Shown piece after piece: positions 36,102 through 51,490 of a DNA stretch of 64,000 nucleotides. Numbering within the stretch: position 1 is the stretch's first letter; each line of letters begins with the position of its first letter. The notes beneath the pieces were generated by a model. It was not told the origin of the DNA and did not search any database. It worked only from the letters and a program-made list of their open reading frames with translations. This DNA comes from Trichostrongylus colubriformis (Eukaryota > Nematoda > Chromadorea > Rhabditida > Trichostrongylidae), in contig OZ022259.1 in assembly GCA_963978905.1 (NCBI GenBank), positions 6,758,001 through 6,822,000 of the forward strand, in the 5' to 3' direction. The position numbers and the translations under genes were made by a program.

Positions 36102-36471
36102 TCTGTCGGTCCGGAAGAGAGTGATTGTGATAAGGGGATGGCAGAGGAAATCAACCGGTCAGTGCAAGAAAGACTACTTGGTGTCGAAGATAAAGGCCAT
36201 GCTATCATCCTGATAGCACGGCCATGCCATCATCGTGATAGCACTTCCACCTATATAAACGTCAACACAGTACAGTCGCAGCGAGGTACTATTGTCGCAG
36301 CAAATATCGGCACAGGTGAAATATGTGGAAATGAGATGTTTGGCGGGGGACACTACGGTTAGGCCAGACCTTTTAAAATTGTGGGAAAACGATATAAGAA
36401 AGCGACTGGAAGTCTTCTACAGTCATGGTTGGCTCAGTTATCATCGGATTGTGCAAAGAGGGCTGGAAAAG
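36102..36471 (+). CDS. Candidate exon pair, unidentified
   Basis: A TCTTTTTCAG acceptor at 36101 opens a frame encoding EEINRSVQERLLGVEDKG up to a donor GGCACAG|GTGAAA at 36315. A second frame (PDLLKLWENDIRKRLEVFY, then HGWLSYHRIVQRGLEK) ends at AAG|GTAATG at 36471. Both look protein-like, but the two frames do not join cleanly by any acceptor I see. They may be transposon-derived. No family recognised. Confidence 0.25.
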
Positions 36472-36632
36472 GTAATGGGCCACAGCTTGATGGACTGGGA
36501 GTGCTCGCAGTGAGAGGAGGGCTCATTATGAAAAGTTTTACCAATCATGTCTGAGGGATCTCCGTGGGGTCCGTTTCCACGCTCAAGCGCATATTTTTGC
36601 CTGGGCCTTCGCTTTCCTCCTCCAAGCTCACG

Positions 36633-36756
36633 CCGCCGTCAGACTTTGCAAATTTGCGGTATCGCGGCTCCGTCTGCGAAGTTGCGGCGTTGATCAATAG
36701 AGGTTCTAGCATCGCGCGCAAAAGCGCTACGTCGCAAAATCGCAAAGTCTCACGCC
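36633..36756. repeat. Foldback element, CGTCAGACTT family
   Basis: Left GCCGTCAGACTTTGCAAATT and right AAAATCGCAAAGTCTCACGGC-like inverted ends. Relatives at 38711-38863 and 49941-50038. Confidence 0.7.
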
Positions 36757-38710
36757 ATAGGCAGAAACAGCTTTCTTAGCGGGATGCCCCTCTTTCTCAC
36801 TGGCATGGCACCGAGGGTAGTAATTGGTCGCACTGACGAATGGACCCATTCGCATGAACCCAAATTCCGTAAAGTTCTGGCTACTTTGCCAAAGCAAAAC
36901 GCTGAGTAAATCCCGTTAACATTATTTCACACGGACTCCTCACCAATAACGTGACACGCGAGTGACATAGCGTAGCTGAAAATGGTTCTCATCAAAATCG
37001 CTGACATTTGCTTATGAAGGTCACTAGGGGGTTCAATCATGAATATGGTATTCATTTGAGTCACCGACGTGGTTCAGTGCCACCGCAGCGATGTTAATTC
37101 AGTAGGAGACACCACAGTGCTCCCAGTTTCGTCTAAGCTTTAGGAAAGGTGGAAAAACGGTTTTTGCATTTCATAGTGTCACATACATGAAACAAAAAAC
37201 CAGTCTCAAATTCGGCTAAACGGGTTTGGGGGGGGGGGGGCAGAGAATGGCTGATGGTTCGATCCCCACTGAAGACAAATTTTTGCATTTTTCTAGTTTT
37301 CATCCATTTGCGCTCAGTATGACCGCACGAGCAAAATGTGTACGGAATCAGTTTCTATTCTGCGAAGGACCGCTATCTTCAGTATTTTTGCCCAAACGGC
37401 GTCCTGGCCAGAAATTAATGTCATGTTTGTGATCACCATTCTGAATAACCCCTGCATGACAACTTTGATCAACATTGGTGAGAAAACCTCTTGCAATATA
37501 ACTCGTGATCAGCACCCCAAATAACCGCTATAAGCAATGCTTCAGCGAAATTATTTTGTGACCCACTCGAGGATAATGAAAGTATTTGACGGTATCCTGG
37601 GTGCGACGAGTGGCGCTGCTAGTGGACGCAATTCCGTGGATCAAAATCCGGTCATCCGCGCCAGATTCATACGAGCGATCCGCGGTTACTGCATAATTTG
37701 TAGCATATCTCATATCGGCTGTTCCCTTGTAACTTTATATCTACTGGTCCCCACAAGCCAATCACTTAAGCAATCAAAAAACAACATAGTAAACAACGAG
37801 TGGCGTGACACTCAATTGTTGACATGATCTTTGAACACCTGTGTCCGCTTCGGGATCCGAAAATGCCTTCCCAACACCTGTTATTGAGGGCCAGCAAAAG
37901 AAAAGATGTGAAGGATGGTGGAAAGAAAAAGGTAGGCGAAGCCACATGATCAGCAAGATGAACGCACTCTTCAAAAGTTGTCACTTTCAGAAGGATGGAA
38001 AGCCGAAGACGATAAAGAAAGATCCGGCAAATCAAGCAACAAAAACGGTACTTCTCAGTATTTGTCAAATATAACTATCGAAGGAGTATGCTGTTTGTAA
38101 ACCAACGAGAGAAGGACCCCTTAAAGTACAGGATTGTGTTGAGAAAATACCTACTTGAGTATGATTCCAATCCCGTGCCCACTCCTTCCCTCTGACGTCT
38201 CCATCAATCAGTCGACTTTCCCCGACTGGGCTTGCCGAATATGGCATTTGTACAGGAAATTCTTCGACAGAAATGCGAAGGCTGTAGCTATTGCCCACCC
38301 TAACGAGGGTATTAATAAGAGAATGCCACCCACCGGTTTCCAAAAACCGCTCAGAGATCTCATTCAAGTGCAGTCACGCTTGATTGTAATCCTGTTAGGA
38401 TAAAGACGGCAATCCCTATAAGTTACTGTGCTTGCTAGTGAAATCAGAGCTGTAGCACACCACACTAATGGAAAAGATATCGAAGGGAACCAAACCAGGA
38501 AATGGGTCTGTCCTCAGTGTCGCTGCGATTAACTACCGTCTACATTTAGACATTCGAGCGAGTCTGTTTTACGGTACCATGCGAAATTCGGCATCACGTT
38601 TTTGCTCTGTTTCACCGCCCTATAACTTTAGCTTTTTCTGTGCCAAGACAACGCACAGCGTCTCCATCAATTAGGGAGTGGTGTTCGTTGTCTTGACACG
38701 GCATTAAACC

Positions 38711-38863
38711 GACGTTAGACTTCGCGATTTAGCGATTCTGCGGCGTCGCGACTCTGCATGCGAAGACCCAGCACTGTAGAACCTCAGCACGCGTGGGAGT
38801 GCGGCACCGAAAGTTGCAGAAATGCAAAATCGTGGAATCACAAAATCGCGAAATGACGTCGTC
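38711..38863. repeat. Foldback element, CGTCAGACTT family
   Basis: GACGTTAGACTTCGCGATTT at the left is mirrored by AAATCGCGAAATGACGTC at the right. Confidence 0.7.
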
Positions 38864-39459
38864 CTTAAGGTGCTTCCATACCCTACGGTCATGCCACATC
38901 CTTCTGGATCAATCGTATGAAAGATAATACATTCTCAATAGATCTTAATATTTCCGAGGTGATGGTCGCACCAACAATTGTAGGAAGTGAAGGACAAAAG
39001 TATGTGAGATTGGATTGCTTCCATACCTAGCATTCGATGAACGCCGGCCGTGCGCCAGCAGCCTCTGACGATGGTGCAAGAAAGACACAGTCGCCTCAAG
39101 AAGAGGAACAGCAAAAAAATCCACAGCAAAATGTCGTGTCAATACCCAAGTACGCTGGTCCACCGCCCTCAGGTAGGCTTATTACACTGCAACACTACTC
39201 AACGATCTAGGAATTCAACATTTTTCAGATAAAGCCAATAAAAAACAAGGATGTTGTGAGCTGATGTAATCAGACCGTCAATGTTGCGTCTTCATACTTA
39301 GCATCATTACTTCTCACAGAAATGTATCGATGATATGACCTCCCAATTTCCTTGCGTTAAACATTGAACTTAGCCAATGTCCGGAACAGATACACTGTAA
39401 TTGGTTGCAAACAAACCAAAAAAATGTAACTGGGGGAATAGTGAAACATTGCAACGAAT

Positions 39460-39465
39460 TTTATT
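39460..39465 (-). terminator. Candidate poly(A) signal of uaf-1
   Basis: AATAAA on the minus strand, about 300 nt downstream of the uaf-1 stop codon. Confidence 0.4.
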
Positions 39466-39762
39466 ACGATAACAGTCGCTGAGTGGCTAGAAACAACAGT
39501 TTATGATTCTGGCTAATTCTGAAAATCGCACAGAGTTGAAATCCTTAATTCTGACAGGGAATAGCATCGAAGACGGGGGGGGGGGACACATCAATTAACA
39601 AACAATTAGTGCAGAACAACGATTCAGTTTTCACTATTAAAGTGGTCATCTTGAACAGACAGGAATTAATGCTCTTAATGTGGTACATAAACGATGAGAA
39701 ACGCAGCTCACAGTGGAGCACTGAACAGGAGTCATAAATCGGACCGCCAATATTTAGGAAGA

Positions 39763-43330
<3,568 letters not shown>

Positions 43331-43863
43331 GTTCTATGAAGGATTCAAATACCATTAATGGCATTACATCAATATAATACAGTAAGAAAGGGGAGCAGTA
43401 CGTAAGATAAGTCAACCATGAGAAGGCAGCTTTCATAAAATAATAAAAACTTTATAACATTAAATTGGGGAAGATAACTGAAGAGAATACACTCCTGAGA
43501 ACATAGCTAACATCACAACTATATAGAAAGCAAAAAAAAAAAATACATGCTAGTAAGTATGACCATCGGTAGCGCTGAACCGGGAACAAGGAAAAGATTG
43601 TGTTATTAAACGGTCAATTTACATCAGTGTAACATTACTTACACAAGAGCGACACGTGCTCTTCAGCTTTACAAAACATTTGAAAAGTACAAAAATATTT
43701 ACAAATCAGTAAAACTCGCCAATGCTTGTGAATTCTCTCTTGTTATGAGACTTGTGAAAGCAGTCACAGAAGTAAAGGCAATGAATAGTGGCCTCAGTCC
43801 AATCATGCAATTTAACTGTACAAGGGAAGGAATTTTAAAACCACTGTTTTGCTGCAGACAGCT

Positions 43864-45341
43864 TTAGCATCCACAGTATGAGTCGCTTGGACTCGCTGTG
43901 TGCTGACCAAGACGAAAGGCAGGTCTGTCGCTTTCCCATAGGCCGGGTGTTTGGATAATCTGAAAAAAAAACGAACAGCAATAGTATTTTAGACAAAAAA
44001 TTGTTCGTTATCGATCATGCAATTCACCCATGAGCATGAATAAGCACAGTCCAGCGGCGTTTGCTATGCTATGGATACGCCAGGCATACAAGGACAGCAA
44101 AAGCTAACCTTCTCAATAAGTTCCTCAAAAGCGCACTGCACTCCTTCCTTTGTTTTCGCACTGGCTTCTATGAAAAGCGCACGATGACGCTTAGCAAACT
44201 TGAGACCGTCTTCCCGAGAAACTTCGCGGTTTGGCTGAAAATCGTGCTTCGAACACAATACACTTTTAGATGTACTGGGAAAAAACGTAAAAATTGAAAT
44301 ACCATGTCGATTTTGTTTCCGACCAGCATTTTGACAGCATCCCCTTTTGTAATATACGTTTCCACCTCCGTCATCCAATGATCCAAATTTTCAAATGAGC
44401 TTTTGTTTGTTACATCGTACACTAAACAGCTCAAACAGTACATAATCAGCCGAGGCAGAATGAACATCTTATACTTTCAAAGACTCACCGCAGATCACAC
44501 CTTGAGCACCGCGGTAGTAACTTGGTGTTAGAGTCCGGAACCGCTCCTGTCCAGCCGTATCCCAAATCGCAAGCTTCACTCGATTTCCGTCTACATTCAT
44601 TGAAGTGACTCGGAAATCTACTCCTACAAAAACGATGTGTTTGCAATGCAGTGTTGAGGGCTAAATTAATTAGATTAAACAAACCTATCGTTGCCGCCAA
44701 TTCTGGATCGAAAGTATCGTCAACGAAGCGCAGCATCAGACTGAAATGAAATACGTTAAACTGCAAAATTAGAATAATAATGATATGTGATGGAACATTT
44801 AGCCTCAAAAAAATGCAACGACAGTAAAGCTGTTTCGGGATGGAATATCCCTCTAATTCTCGAAACACTCTACTACAACATTCACATAACATAACAACAA
44901 CATACTCATACTGTCCACGAAGTCAGGCATTGATCTAATGAGTTGCTTTAGTAGAGTATGATTCAGCGCTTTGATCTGATTGTTTTTATCAAGCAAGCAC
45001 TAAAGAGCCTTCCAATGTTGTCAACTGTAGTAGCGTAAACCGAAACAACAGAAACCAGGCTTCTTTTACTAACTCCTTGCCCTGAGCAGTGCATCAACTT
45101 GTTGGAAATTTTCATGTCCATAGAGCCATTTTTCCAGCTATAATCTTCTTCCTATCACGCCGAATCAAGGCAATATGGCGGAGGAAAGATGTAAGATTGT
45201 CAAAATGTTGTTACACTTCCATGGACGTAATATCTTCAGAACCAACCTCGACTTTCCTACTCCGCTCTCACCAATGATCAGAATTTTAAGTGTAGTGATT
45301 GTTGGATTAGAAGCATCTTCGTTCTCACTCATAAATGACAT
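43864..45341 (-). CDS. rab-18: Small GTPase Rab18
   Basis: Six exons on the minus strand: 45247-45341, 44685-44740, 44489-44623, 44303-44421, 44109-44234, 43864-43959. Phases agree; 208 aa. Rab18 regulates lipid-droplet and ER membrane traffic in the cytoplasm, cycling between GDP and GTP forms. Visible motifs: P-loop GESGVGKSS, a switch I/effector stretch leading into [12 protein letters not shown], switch [14 protein letters not shown] and [10 protein letters not shown], base recognition NKID, and EASAKT. It ends in a Cys-Gly-Cys prenylation motif (SYCGC). Family and subfamily fit the Rab18-type sequence ELAATIGVDF and the tail. The ATG directly follows a TTTCAG acceptor. It is the upstream member of the rab-18/uaf-1 pair and the likely first gene of an operon. 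Confidence 0.93.
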
Positions 45342-45350
45342 CTGAAATCA
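45342..45350 (-). promoter_or_regulatory. Trans-splice-like acceptor abutting the rab-18 ATG
   Basis: Minus strand TTGATTTCAG|ATG with no base between AG and ATG. A cis intron would need a non-coding upstream exon. SL1 trans-splicing is the simpler reading. Confidence 0.6.
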
Positions 45351-46085
45351 ATAACAGCTATTAAAACATCGAGTAGAAACAGCACACCAATGGACAATCA
45401 GCGGTAGAAATCATAAAGAAGAAGGAAAGTGAGGAGATTTTGCCGTAACGATAAAAACCAGTGCCATCATGCACCTTCGAAAAGCACGCGGAGCGATGGA
45501 GGCAGAGGATAGTGACGTCATTGGACGCTACAGTATTTCATTCTGCTTAAGACCCGCATAGCGTTACAGCGGGTAATTTAAAATTTTGCTCAGTTTGAGT
45601 ATTAAATTTTTGTGCTTCGTGTAGTCCTTACTTCATATGTTACAGTCGGTATTATGGGGCTCAGTAGAAAGTATTCTTTACTTGTTAATTAGGCCTACGA
45701 AATAATAAACTTTCACGAGCCTCAGAACAATGGTGTAAGAGTCCTTCAGCAGCAGCACTTGTCATGCACGACGATTAACATTTTTATTTTAGCACATCGG
45801 ACAGGGGCTCTTTTTGCTTCCTTCGAGTCGTGCAACACCTGTGTTGCACTTCCAGAGCCGTTTTCTCCGTCATATGAAAGCGTTGATTTCTGCGGTTAGA
45901 GCTGTTAGAATACGTGTTCGAATAAGGAGAACAGCATATCGTTCAGACATATACCACTGTAGAGATTGGTTCGGTTTTAAGACTACTACTGTCATGACCC
46001 AGAAATACATCCTAGTAATTTGCACCAAGTATTTTCTAAGTGAAGACTGTTATTGCTCAGATTGCTAAAAAAAACATTATAAGGA
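45351..46085. other. Likely promoter region of rab-18/uaf-1; no gene seen
   Basis: AT-rich, with the CRE/CCAAT motif described separately. Short frames only. Confidence 0.35.
45513..45524 (-). promoter_or_regulatory. CCAAT-CRE composite motif upstream of rab-18
   Basis: Minus strand CCAATGACGTCA, a CCAAT box running into a full palindromic CRE (TGACGTCA), about 170 bp upstream of the rab-18 start. One such 8-mer is expected by chance in a window of this size, so its position is the only argument for function. Confidence 0.3.
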
Positions 46086-46122
46086 GTTACTACAAGGATG
46101 CTGAGTCATGGGCAAAAGCTTC

Positions 46123-46195
46123 GGTGCCGGACGGGACTCGAACCCGCACTTCATCCTTTCCGGGGATATGTGCTAATCCATTACACTACCGACAC
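46123..46195 (-). tRNA. tRNA-like cloverleaf, probably a Gly-tRNA-derived pseudogene
   Basis: 73 nt that fold as acceptor GTGTCGG/CCGGCAC, D-stem GTGT/GCAC with a GG-containing loop (AATGGATTA), anticodon stem TATCC/GGATG with loop CCGGAAA, and T-arm GCGGG-TTCGAGT-CCCGT. A and B boxes are intact. The loop would read GGA (Ser), but there is no long variable arm and position 33 is C instead of U, so it is not a normal tRNA-Ser. The acceptor and D-arm resemble tRNA-Gly(UCC) (inference). Confidence 0.45.
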
Positions 46196-46400
46196 CACCT
46201 TCACCCTAACTCAGCTTTTTGAATGGTATATTTACCATAGCTTATCAGCACTCACACGTATAACTTGTTGAGCCGGTTGGCCAATATCGGCATCGAACCG
46301 TGAAGATGAAAGCTTTAGTAGCGACTCAACACGTTACAGTGTGAGTGCTGATAAGCTATGGTAAATATACCATTCAAAAAGCTGAGTTAGGGTGAAGGTG

Positions 46401-46473
46401 GTGTCGGTAGTGTAATAGATTAGCACATATCCTCGGAACGGATGAAGTGCGGGTTCGAGTCCCGTCCGGCACC
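46401..46473 (+). tRNA. tRNA-like cloverleaf, second arm copy
   Basis: Same 73-nt layout as the opposite arm with five or fewer differences. The D-loop GG is changed to AG (AATAGATTA), and the anticodon loop is TCGGAAC, again C at position 33. Slightly more decayed than the minus-strand copy. Probably a pseudogene mobilised with the palindrome. Confidence 0.4.
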
Positions 46474-46856
46474 GAAGCTTTTGCCCATGACTCAGCATCC
46501 TTGTAGTAACTTTCGCATCGCGAGCTGCGGCGATAAACAGCAGTTATCAAAAAATTAAAAATATCAAAAATTATAAGGAGTGTATGCACGTGTATAGCGT
46601 CACAAACAGCGAATTTCTTTTACCACTGTTTGTTACACATTCTGTTCAAAAGCGTGTTGCCGAAATCCTACCTTCTTCATGGAGGAGAAAAGCCCCAGAA
46701 AAATATGGTAATCTCCATATTCGAAAACATGGTGGTAGCGTTTGACAATGGTACCTTTTCAAGAAGACAAAAATAAATTGTGGTTTGAATCTTGTCTCGA
46801 ATCAGGTGTTGCACGTGGTACGTTATAGGTTAAGAAAGTACTCCACTAGTATACTC

Positions 46857-46989
46857 CATTTCTGAGCGCCTGATAGAGCGTGGCCTACGGACATTGAGTG
46901 GCGAGAGTGAGAGTGTGTGGCGGAGTGAGAGAGTTTGATACACTCTCACTAAATCCGTAGTCCACGCCCTATCCGGCGCTCCGAAATGG
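46857..46989. repeat. Foldback element, GCGTGGCC family
   Basis: CCATTTCTGAGCGCC and GCGTGGCCTACGGAC at the left are mirrored by TCCGTAGTCCACGCCC and GGCGCTCCGAAATGG at the right. Confidence 0.85.
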
Positions 46990-47898
46990 TGTGTAGAACT
47001 GTATCGCTTCACAATGTCTCTGTTCAAACTTCACAATCCTGAAGCCAACGTGAATTAAAAATTCCGGCTGACGTTGTTTCGACTTAGGACCGAGTCAACC
47101 GAATAATCTTTGTAATTCTATCGCGCGAAAGTCAGGGTGTGGACTTGAGGGAGGGGCAGAAGTAACTATTCTTCCCTCTAAACTTGCAAAATACGCACCC
47201 CTTGGTTCACAATCATTTCGTCGCATTGTCTCCGCCCGTTATGGATTGTTGTGATTGTGCGGTAACGTGCATTCAGATACAGTGGCCTGAAATTTCCTCA
47301 TATCCATAGCCCCTAATTCTACTCCGTGAGATCATATCAGAGGAACGAGTCAATCGTTATAACCTCGGCACCTTCATTACCGGTAAAGAGTAATTTAGTG
47401 TTGTGAGAGGGCACTATTTCACTGACGTCTCAATCTGAACATTCAAGCCTATGTTTTTGCCTGAGTCTTAGTAGTAGAGTGATGTGGGATTTTCCTTCCA
47501 AAGCTTAGGCAAGTACACCCCATTTCGGAGCGCTTGACAGGGCGTGGCCTACGGACTTGGGTGAGAGTGTAGCAACCTCTCTCACCACGCCACACACTCT
47601 CACTCTTGCCACTCACCCATGTCCGTAGGCCACGCCCTGTCAGCGCGGAAACAAAAACAAAAAAATAAAAATGGGGGATATGTTGCCGATGGATGTTGCC
47701 TTCTCTTGTTTGCGATGCGCCATTAATTTTCAGTGGGGCTCATTACAGTTATGACACTCACCGTCGAACTGCATTCGTAGTTTTTTGTCATTACCACATC
47801 TACCGTGAACTCGATCTTGCTTCAACGTGTTAGGCCACGAAATAGCATTTTCTAGAATGCATTCGTTTTCTTATTCCGTGCAAGAGCCATCATTCATT
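46990..47898. other. No gene; second GCGTGGCC element and a repeat fragment
   Basis: Contains 47520-47646 and a fragment at 47440-47515 of the repeat seen at 27640-27870. The rest is unassigned and may hold the promoter of the coiled-coil gene. Confidence 0.4.
47520..47646. repeat. Foldback element, GCGTGGCC family
   Basis: CATTTCGGAGCGCTTGACAG plus GGCGTGGCCTACGGAC at the left, mirrored by GTCCGTAGGCCACGCCCTGT plus CAGCGC at the right. Confidence 0.85.
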
Positions 47899-50387
47899 AT
47901 GGCACCCACTACACCGGCTGACGAGTTTGATGAGGTTCTACAGGACGTTGAGGTAATCTTTGATATGTTTCTCCGTTGTTTCTCTGTTTGCTCATGTTAG
48001 TGTTTGCTTGATCAATCTCGTTTTTTTTCTAGATTTCCTTGGAGACACTGCAAAGGAATTCCGAAAGGAGGACGGCTTTGTTTTCCGTGATGTAATGCAT
48101 TTTCTATACGTATCTTCGTCTCCCGATAATGATCTTACTCTTCCAGACAAAACGATGCAAAGGAACTCGGTTGCCGTATTCAGAATCAACCCAAGAAAAT
48201 AACTCGTAAGTTCATTGTGTATCTCGGTTTTTGCAGGGTGTGGAGGATTTTGCTCCATTGGAATGACTCCTTCATCCCTGTTTAACCTGAAGTGGTTCCA
48301 GGTCCCATCGATTCAATTCGTCGAATGATTGCAGCCTGCAAACTCAAAATCGAAAAAGAAGAGAAAGGTGGGAACTCGCCCAAAAATAAAATGCAGAGAC
48401 TTTGACTTCAAAATCTTACGTGCTTGACTTTCTGGCTGCATCAAGTGTTGCAACAGGAAAACTTCTTTCCCATCCTCTCTCCACAAGGATCAGAAATACC
48501 GGTTTGAGAGCGAGCCAGTCATGAATGTCATAAATCCAAACAATGGGATTCCTGCATAATCCTTTCAAATCAACAATGAAATAGAGCAAACCATGTGTTG
48601 CGGCGAACTCGCTGAAACTGCAGTCGCACTAAGCTGTAGATGATACAGAGGTACGCAAAAGTGCATAGTTCTTGGCTTTCTGGCTCCCTCATTCCTTTGC
48701 GACCGTTAGTGATCTCACAGTTTTAGCCCATTTACTCGATCTATGGTCGGCTATTACCCATTGCTGTTACCTGGTAATGAAAAAAAACTGCTGGCAAATT
48801 GGATATTCCTGAAATCCGAAGTTACATATTCATGAAGTGGAACGATAGTTTCATTTTCCCCTTGCCTTCCAAATTGGTAGACGACATATTTTCAGCCCAT
48901 TTGTCCACTTATTTGTTACCAACGCTGTATATAAAACATCAGGTTAAGTACTTGTTCGAGAATTAACCTTCCTACTCTTTCAGAAATTCTTGCTTTGGAA
49001 AATCGCAAAGACGAAATACAATCAAGTGTTCTGCGAAGTTCAAGTAAGATTCAAAAGTTGCGAGAAAGGGAGTGCCTATTGGGAAGTCTGATGGCCGAGC
49101 ACGAGCAAAACATGGCCCAAATCGAAAAAGGTATGCTGTTTCTTCACTGCAGGTGCCATATTTGAATGCAATGTTGATGTCGAAGTACTACTAGATATGT
49201 GATTTCTTTTTTGCCTATGAAGCGAGCATGTCTGAGCTGCTGTTTGGCAAAGAATTCACATGTACGTACGGCTGCTGTATCCGTGTACTCCTGTTTAATA
49301 TCTTCAGTCTAAGGTTCTGATGAGCTTTCTCGGTGTTCGTATGCTATGGAGGTCGCGCTCAAAAGAGCTTCCTGAAATTATGAGTTTTCGCAATCCGTAG
49401 GGTGTGCGGAGGAATTGTGAGGAGTGCGATTCACTATGAAAAAAAAGATCTAAAAAGTTTTACAGCAAAAAAATTGTGCACCTACTACTACGCCCCTTAG
49501 CCCTCAATCTGAGGCAAGCCACATACCATGCTTTGCAACTCTTTCTCAGCAGGCTGACACAATGGAACATCTTGATGATTGAAATATAATTCAAAAAACC
49601 ACAAAACGTTAAAACGTGGGAAAGTGGACTGCCACTTCACTTCTAAGTGACGCCATTGCACACTCCTGAAACGTGTTAGTGCCACCCTAGTGGAGCCTTC
49701 CATAGTCATGAAGTGATTTACGATTTTGTTAATTCAGTTATCGTTGATTTTTAGAGCATACTATGTCCACATACATGAATTTGCTTCCAGTAAGTGAATT
49801 CTACATGTCTTAAATTTCCTTGATGGAATCGAATCTCCACTTCACGCTACGTGACTGTGTGATAGCATATCCCCCGCCATTACTCACATATACGTATGGA
49901 CATGACAAGCATGGTTAGGAAGATGTGAATTTTTGACGCAGCCGACAGACTTCGCGATTTTGCGTTACGCCTCTCCGCGCGCGATGTTGCGGCAGTACAA
50001 GATCGCAAATCGCAAAAGACTGAAGTCTGACGGCGGCCGATGCTCTCTCCCCTCGCTAGTCTAGGCTAAAATTCATATCCTCTCATTCCACATGGAAAAA
50101 TCATTTGTAGCAGCGAAATCGTGGAAGCGTCCTTTGCTCGTTTTTACTTGTGTGGTGCGCGCGCGTGTTTCCCCCGAGGCCACGGCCTCTCATTCCATCA
50201 GGCTTCTATCATTTTGTCAGAGTATTTTAGCGGATTCTCGCTATGAACTCGGTGTGATTTTGTAAAATGAGAGCAACCAAAACATAGTTTTGAATATCAA
50301 TTTTTAGGTTCTCGCATACTGGAAAGGATTCATAAGACGACGCAACGTGCTAATCCACCGAGAGGCGAGGACTTGTCTGAAAATTAA
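47899..50387 (+). CDS. Small coiled-coil protein, unidentified
   Basis: Six exons: 47899-47952, 48033-48091, 48147-48205, 48302-48367, 48984-49130, 50308-50387. Every phase fits (0,2,1,1,1) and the sum is 155 codons (154 aa). That consistency is the main evidence that it is real. Product: an acidic start (MAPTTPADEFDEVLQDVE), then mostly charged helix with coiled-coil character (DSIRRMIAACKLKIEKEEK, ILALENRKDEIQSSVLRSSS, AEHEQNMAQIEK), ending PPRGEDLSEN. No enzyme motif, signal peptide or membrane segment. I do not recognise the family; a structural subunit of some complex is the natural guess. An additional phase-breaking exon-like segment at 49755-49789 was left out. The last intron holds a foldback element (49941-50038). 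Confidence 0.6.
49941..50038. repeat. Foldback element, CGTCAGACTT family
   Basis: GCCGACAGACTTCGCGATTT at the left is mirrored by AAGTCTGACGGCGGC at the right. It lies in the last intron of the coiled-coil gene. Confidence 0.75.
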
Positions 50388-51044
50388 TCCCTTTACAGCC
50401 GCTCGTTTGGTTTATCCTCGATCAGTGGACTTATCCACTCTGTTAGATCACTTCCGCCTATCCTGCCTCTTTCAAATCATTGCTGCTACTGTTATTGTCT
50501 GAATGTTTGTATGTGGATTCTCGCATAATCTCGCTATCAATTCGTGATAAGAATCTTCTGCCATTGCTTCCTATTCTTTCACACCTACTCACCGTTAGCA
50601 GCCTCCTCCGTTCTGAGTCTCATGGTAAGCTTACTTTGTTGAATAGTGTGCTCGAAATCTTGTATCTTGGTTTTGCTTTATGTACATTCATTTGTCGGCG
50701 GTCATGTGCTATGGGGTAGCACTCAAGAACCACACGTAGGGAGTAGAATTTTTTGGCCATCCTGTGAGTGTGAGGAGAAGTTCTGAGGAGGGTTCTCTAC
50801 CGCAAAAAGGATACCGAAATTTCTTGCAGAAAAATGGATTCATCCATTCAAGAGCTCCTTTCCCATGGCTTGGCAAAAATCGCATTCTCAGGTCTGCATT
50901 GGTATAGTACCTCCCAGGACAAATACATAATACTGGAGCAGACAAGCATTAGAAACCCTAAGAAACAGAAAATGAGTAACTAATAATGCAAGAAATGGGT
51001 GCGAACCGAGATGTGGGACTTAGCCTAAGCCTGAGGAGAGGAAA

Positions 51045-51490
51045 CGCTCAAGGACACCGGGAGGAGGACGATTTTGGTCTGCGGTATGAGAGGACGGTGG
51101 CCGCAATGCACACACACCACACCTTGCCAAGAGGTCGAAAGTGAACTCATTAGGTTTCAATTGTAATTAGACATTTTTCTTACGCTTTCACTTGTTCTTC
51201 ACTTAATTGCTTTACCTAATCGTTGCTGTGTGTTGTTTCACTTATTTTACATCATCACCAGTAAATGAAATACACTCTACGAGACAACAAAGAACATCCC
51301 TACAGCGGACAACTCGGAAAGTTAGTGTGTTGATGCGGGTGTGATGCCAAGACACATCACAGCGCTGCGCTTTTGGGTCCGGGTTTTTACACCGTTTATC
51401 GCTTCTAACTTTGAATGTTCGTTACAAAATGATCATTTCTTTGCATCTTCCTATTTCTTCGGACCCCTTCCGCTTCCTTCAACCGACGGA
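51045..51490 (+). repeat. Dispersed repeat, relative of 22715-23175
   Basis: CTACAGCGGACAACTCGGAA, GTGTTGATGCG, TTATCGCTTCTAAC and TTTCTTTGCATCTTCCT occur in the same order as in the ML-gene intron. Confidence 0.8.

Larger units (their letters stand above)
36757..39762. other. 3' flank of uaf-1; repeats and G tracts, no gene seen
   Basis: Contains G13 at 37228-37240, G11 at 39575-39585, a segment near 37250 (GATGGTTCGATCCCCACTG) mirrored at 16929, and a foldback element at 38711-38863. The open frames at 37537-37827 and their antisense partners look repeat-derived. Confidence 0.35.
46086..46510. repeat. Palindrome with a tRNA-like sequence in each arm
   Basis: Arms at about 46086-46277 and 46325-46510 are inverted copies (GTTACTACAAGGATGCTGAG at the left, its complement at the right end; CTTATCAGCACTCACAC inside). 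The spacer is about 50 bp. Each arm holds a 73-nt tRNA-like unit, transcribed outward from the centre-facing side. A tRNA-less fragment of the same family is at 10410-10475. Confidence 0.85.

Noticed and set aside
37528..37827. Opposing frames near 37.5-37.8 kb
   Set aside because: The minus-strand peptide looks like a translated dispersed repeat, with no exon structure.
46123..46473. Calling the cloverleaf units functional tRNA-Ser(GGA)
   Set aside because: Serine tRNAs need a long variable arm, and both copies have C at position 33; better described as Gly-tRNA-like pseudogenes.
46040..46589. Open frames containing PDGTRTRTSS-type peptides on both strands
   Set aside because: These are translations of the tRNA-like units in the palindrome, a known artefact, not proteins.
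49755..49789. Exon-like segment in the coiled-coil gene (TTTTTAG ... CCA|GTAAGT)
   Set aside because: Including it shifts the last exon into a frame ending in an unrelated hydrophobic tail; skipping it keeps the phase and the charged C-terminus. Kept only as a possible alternative exon.
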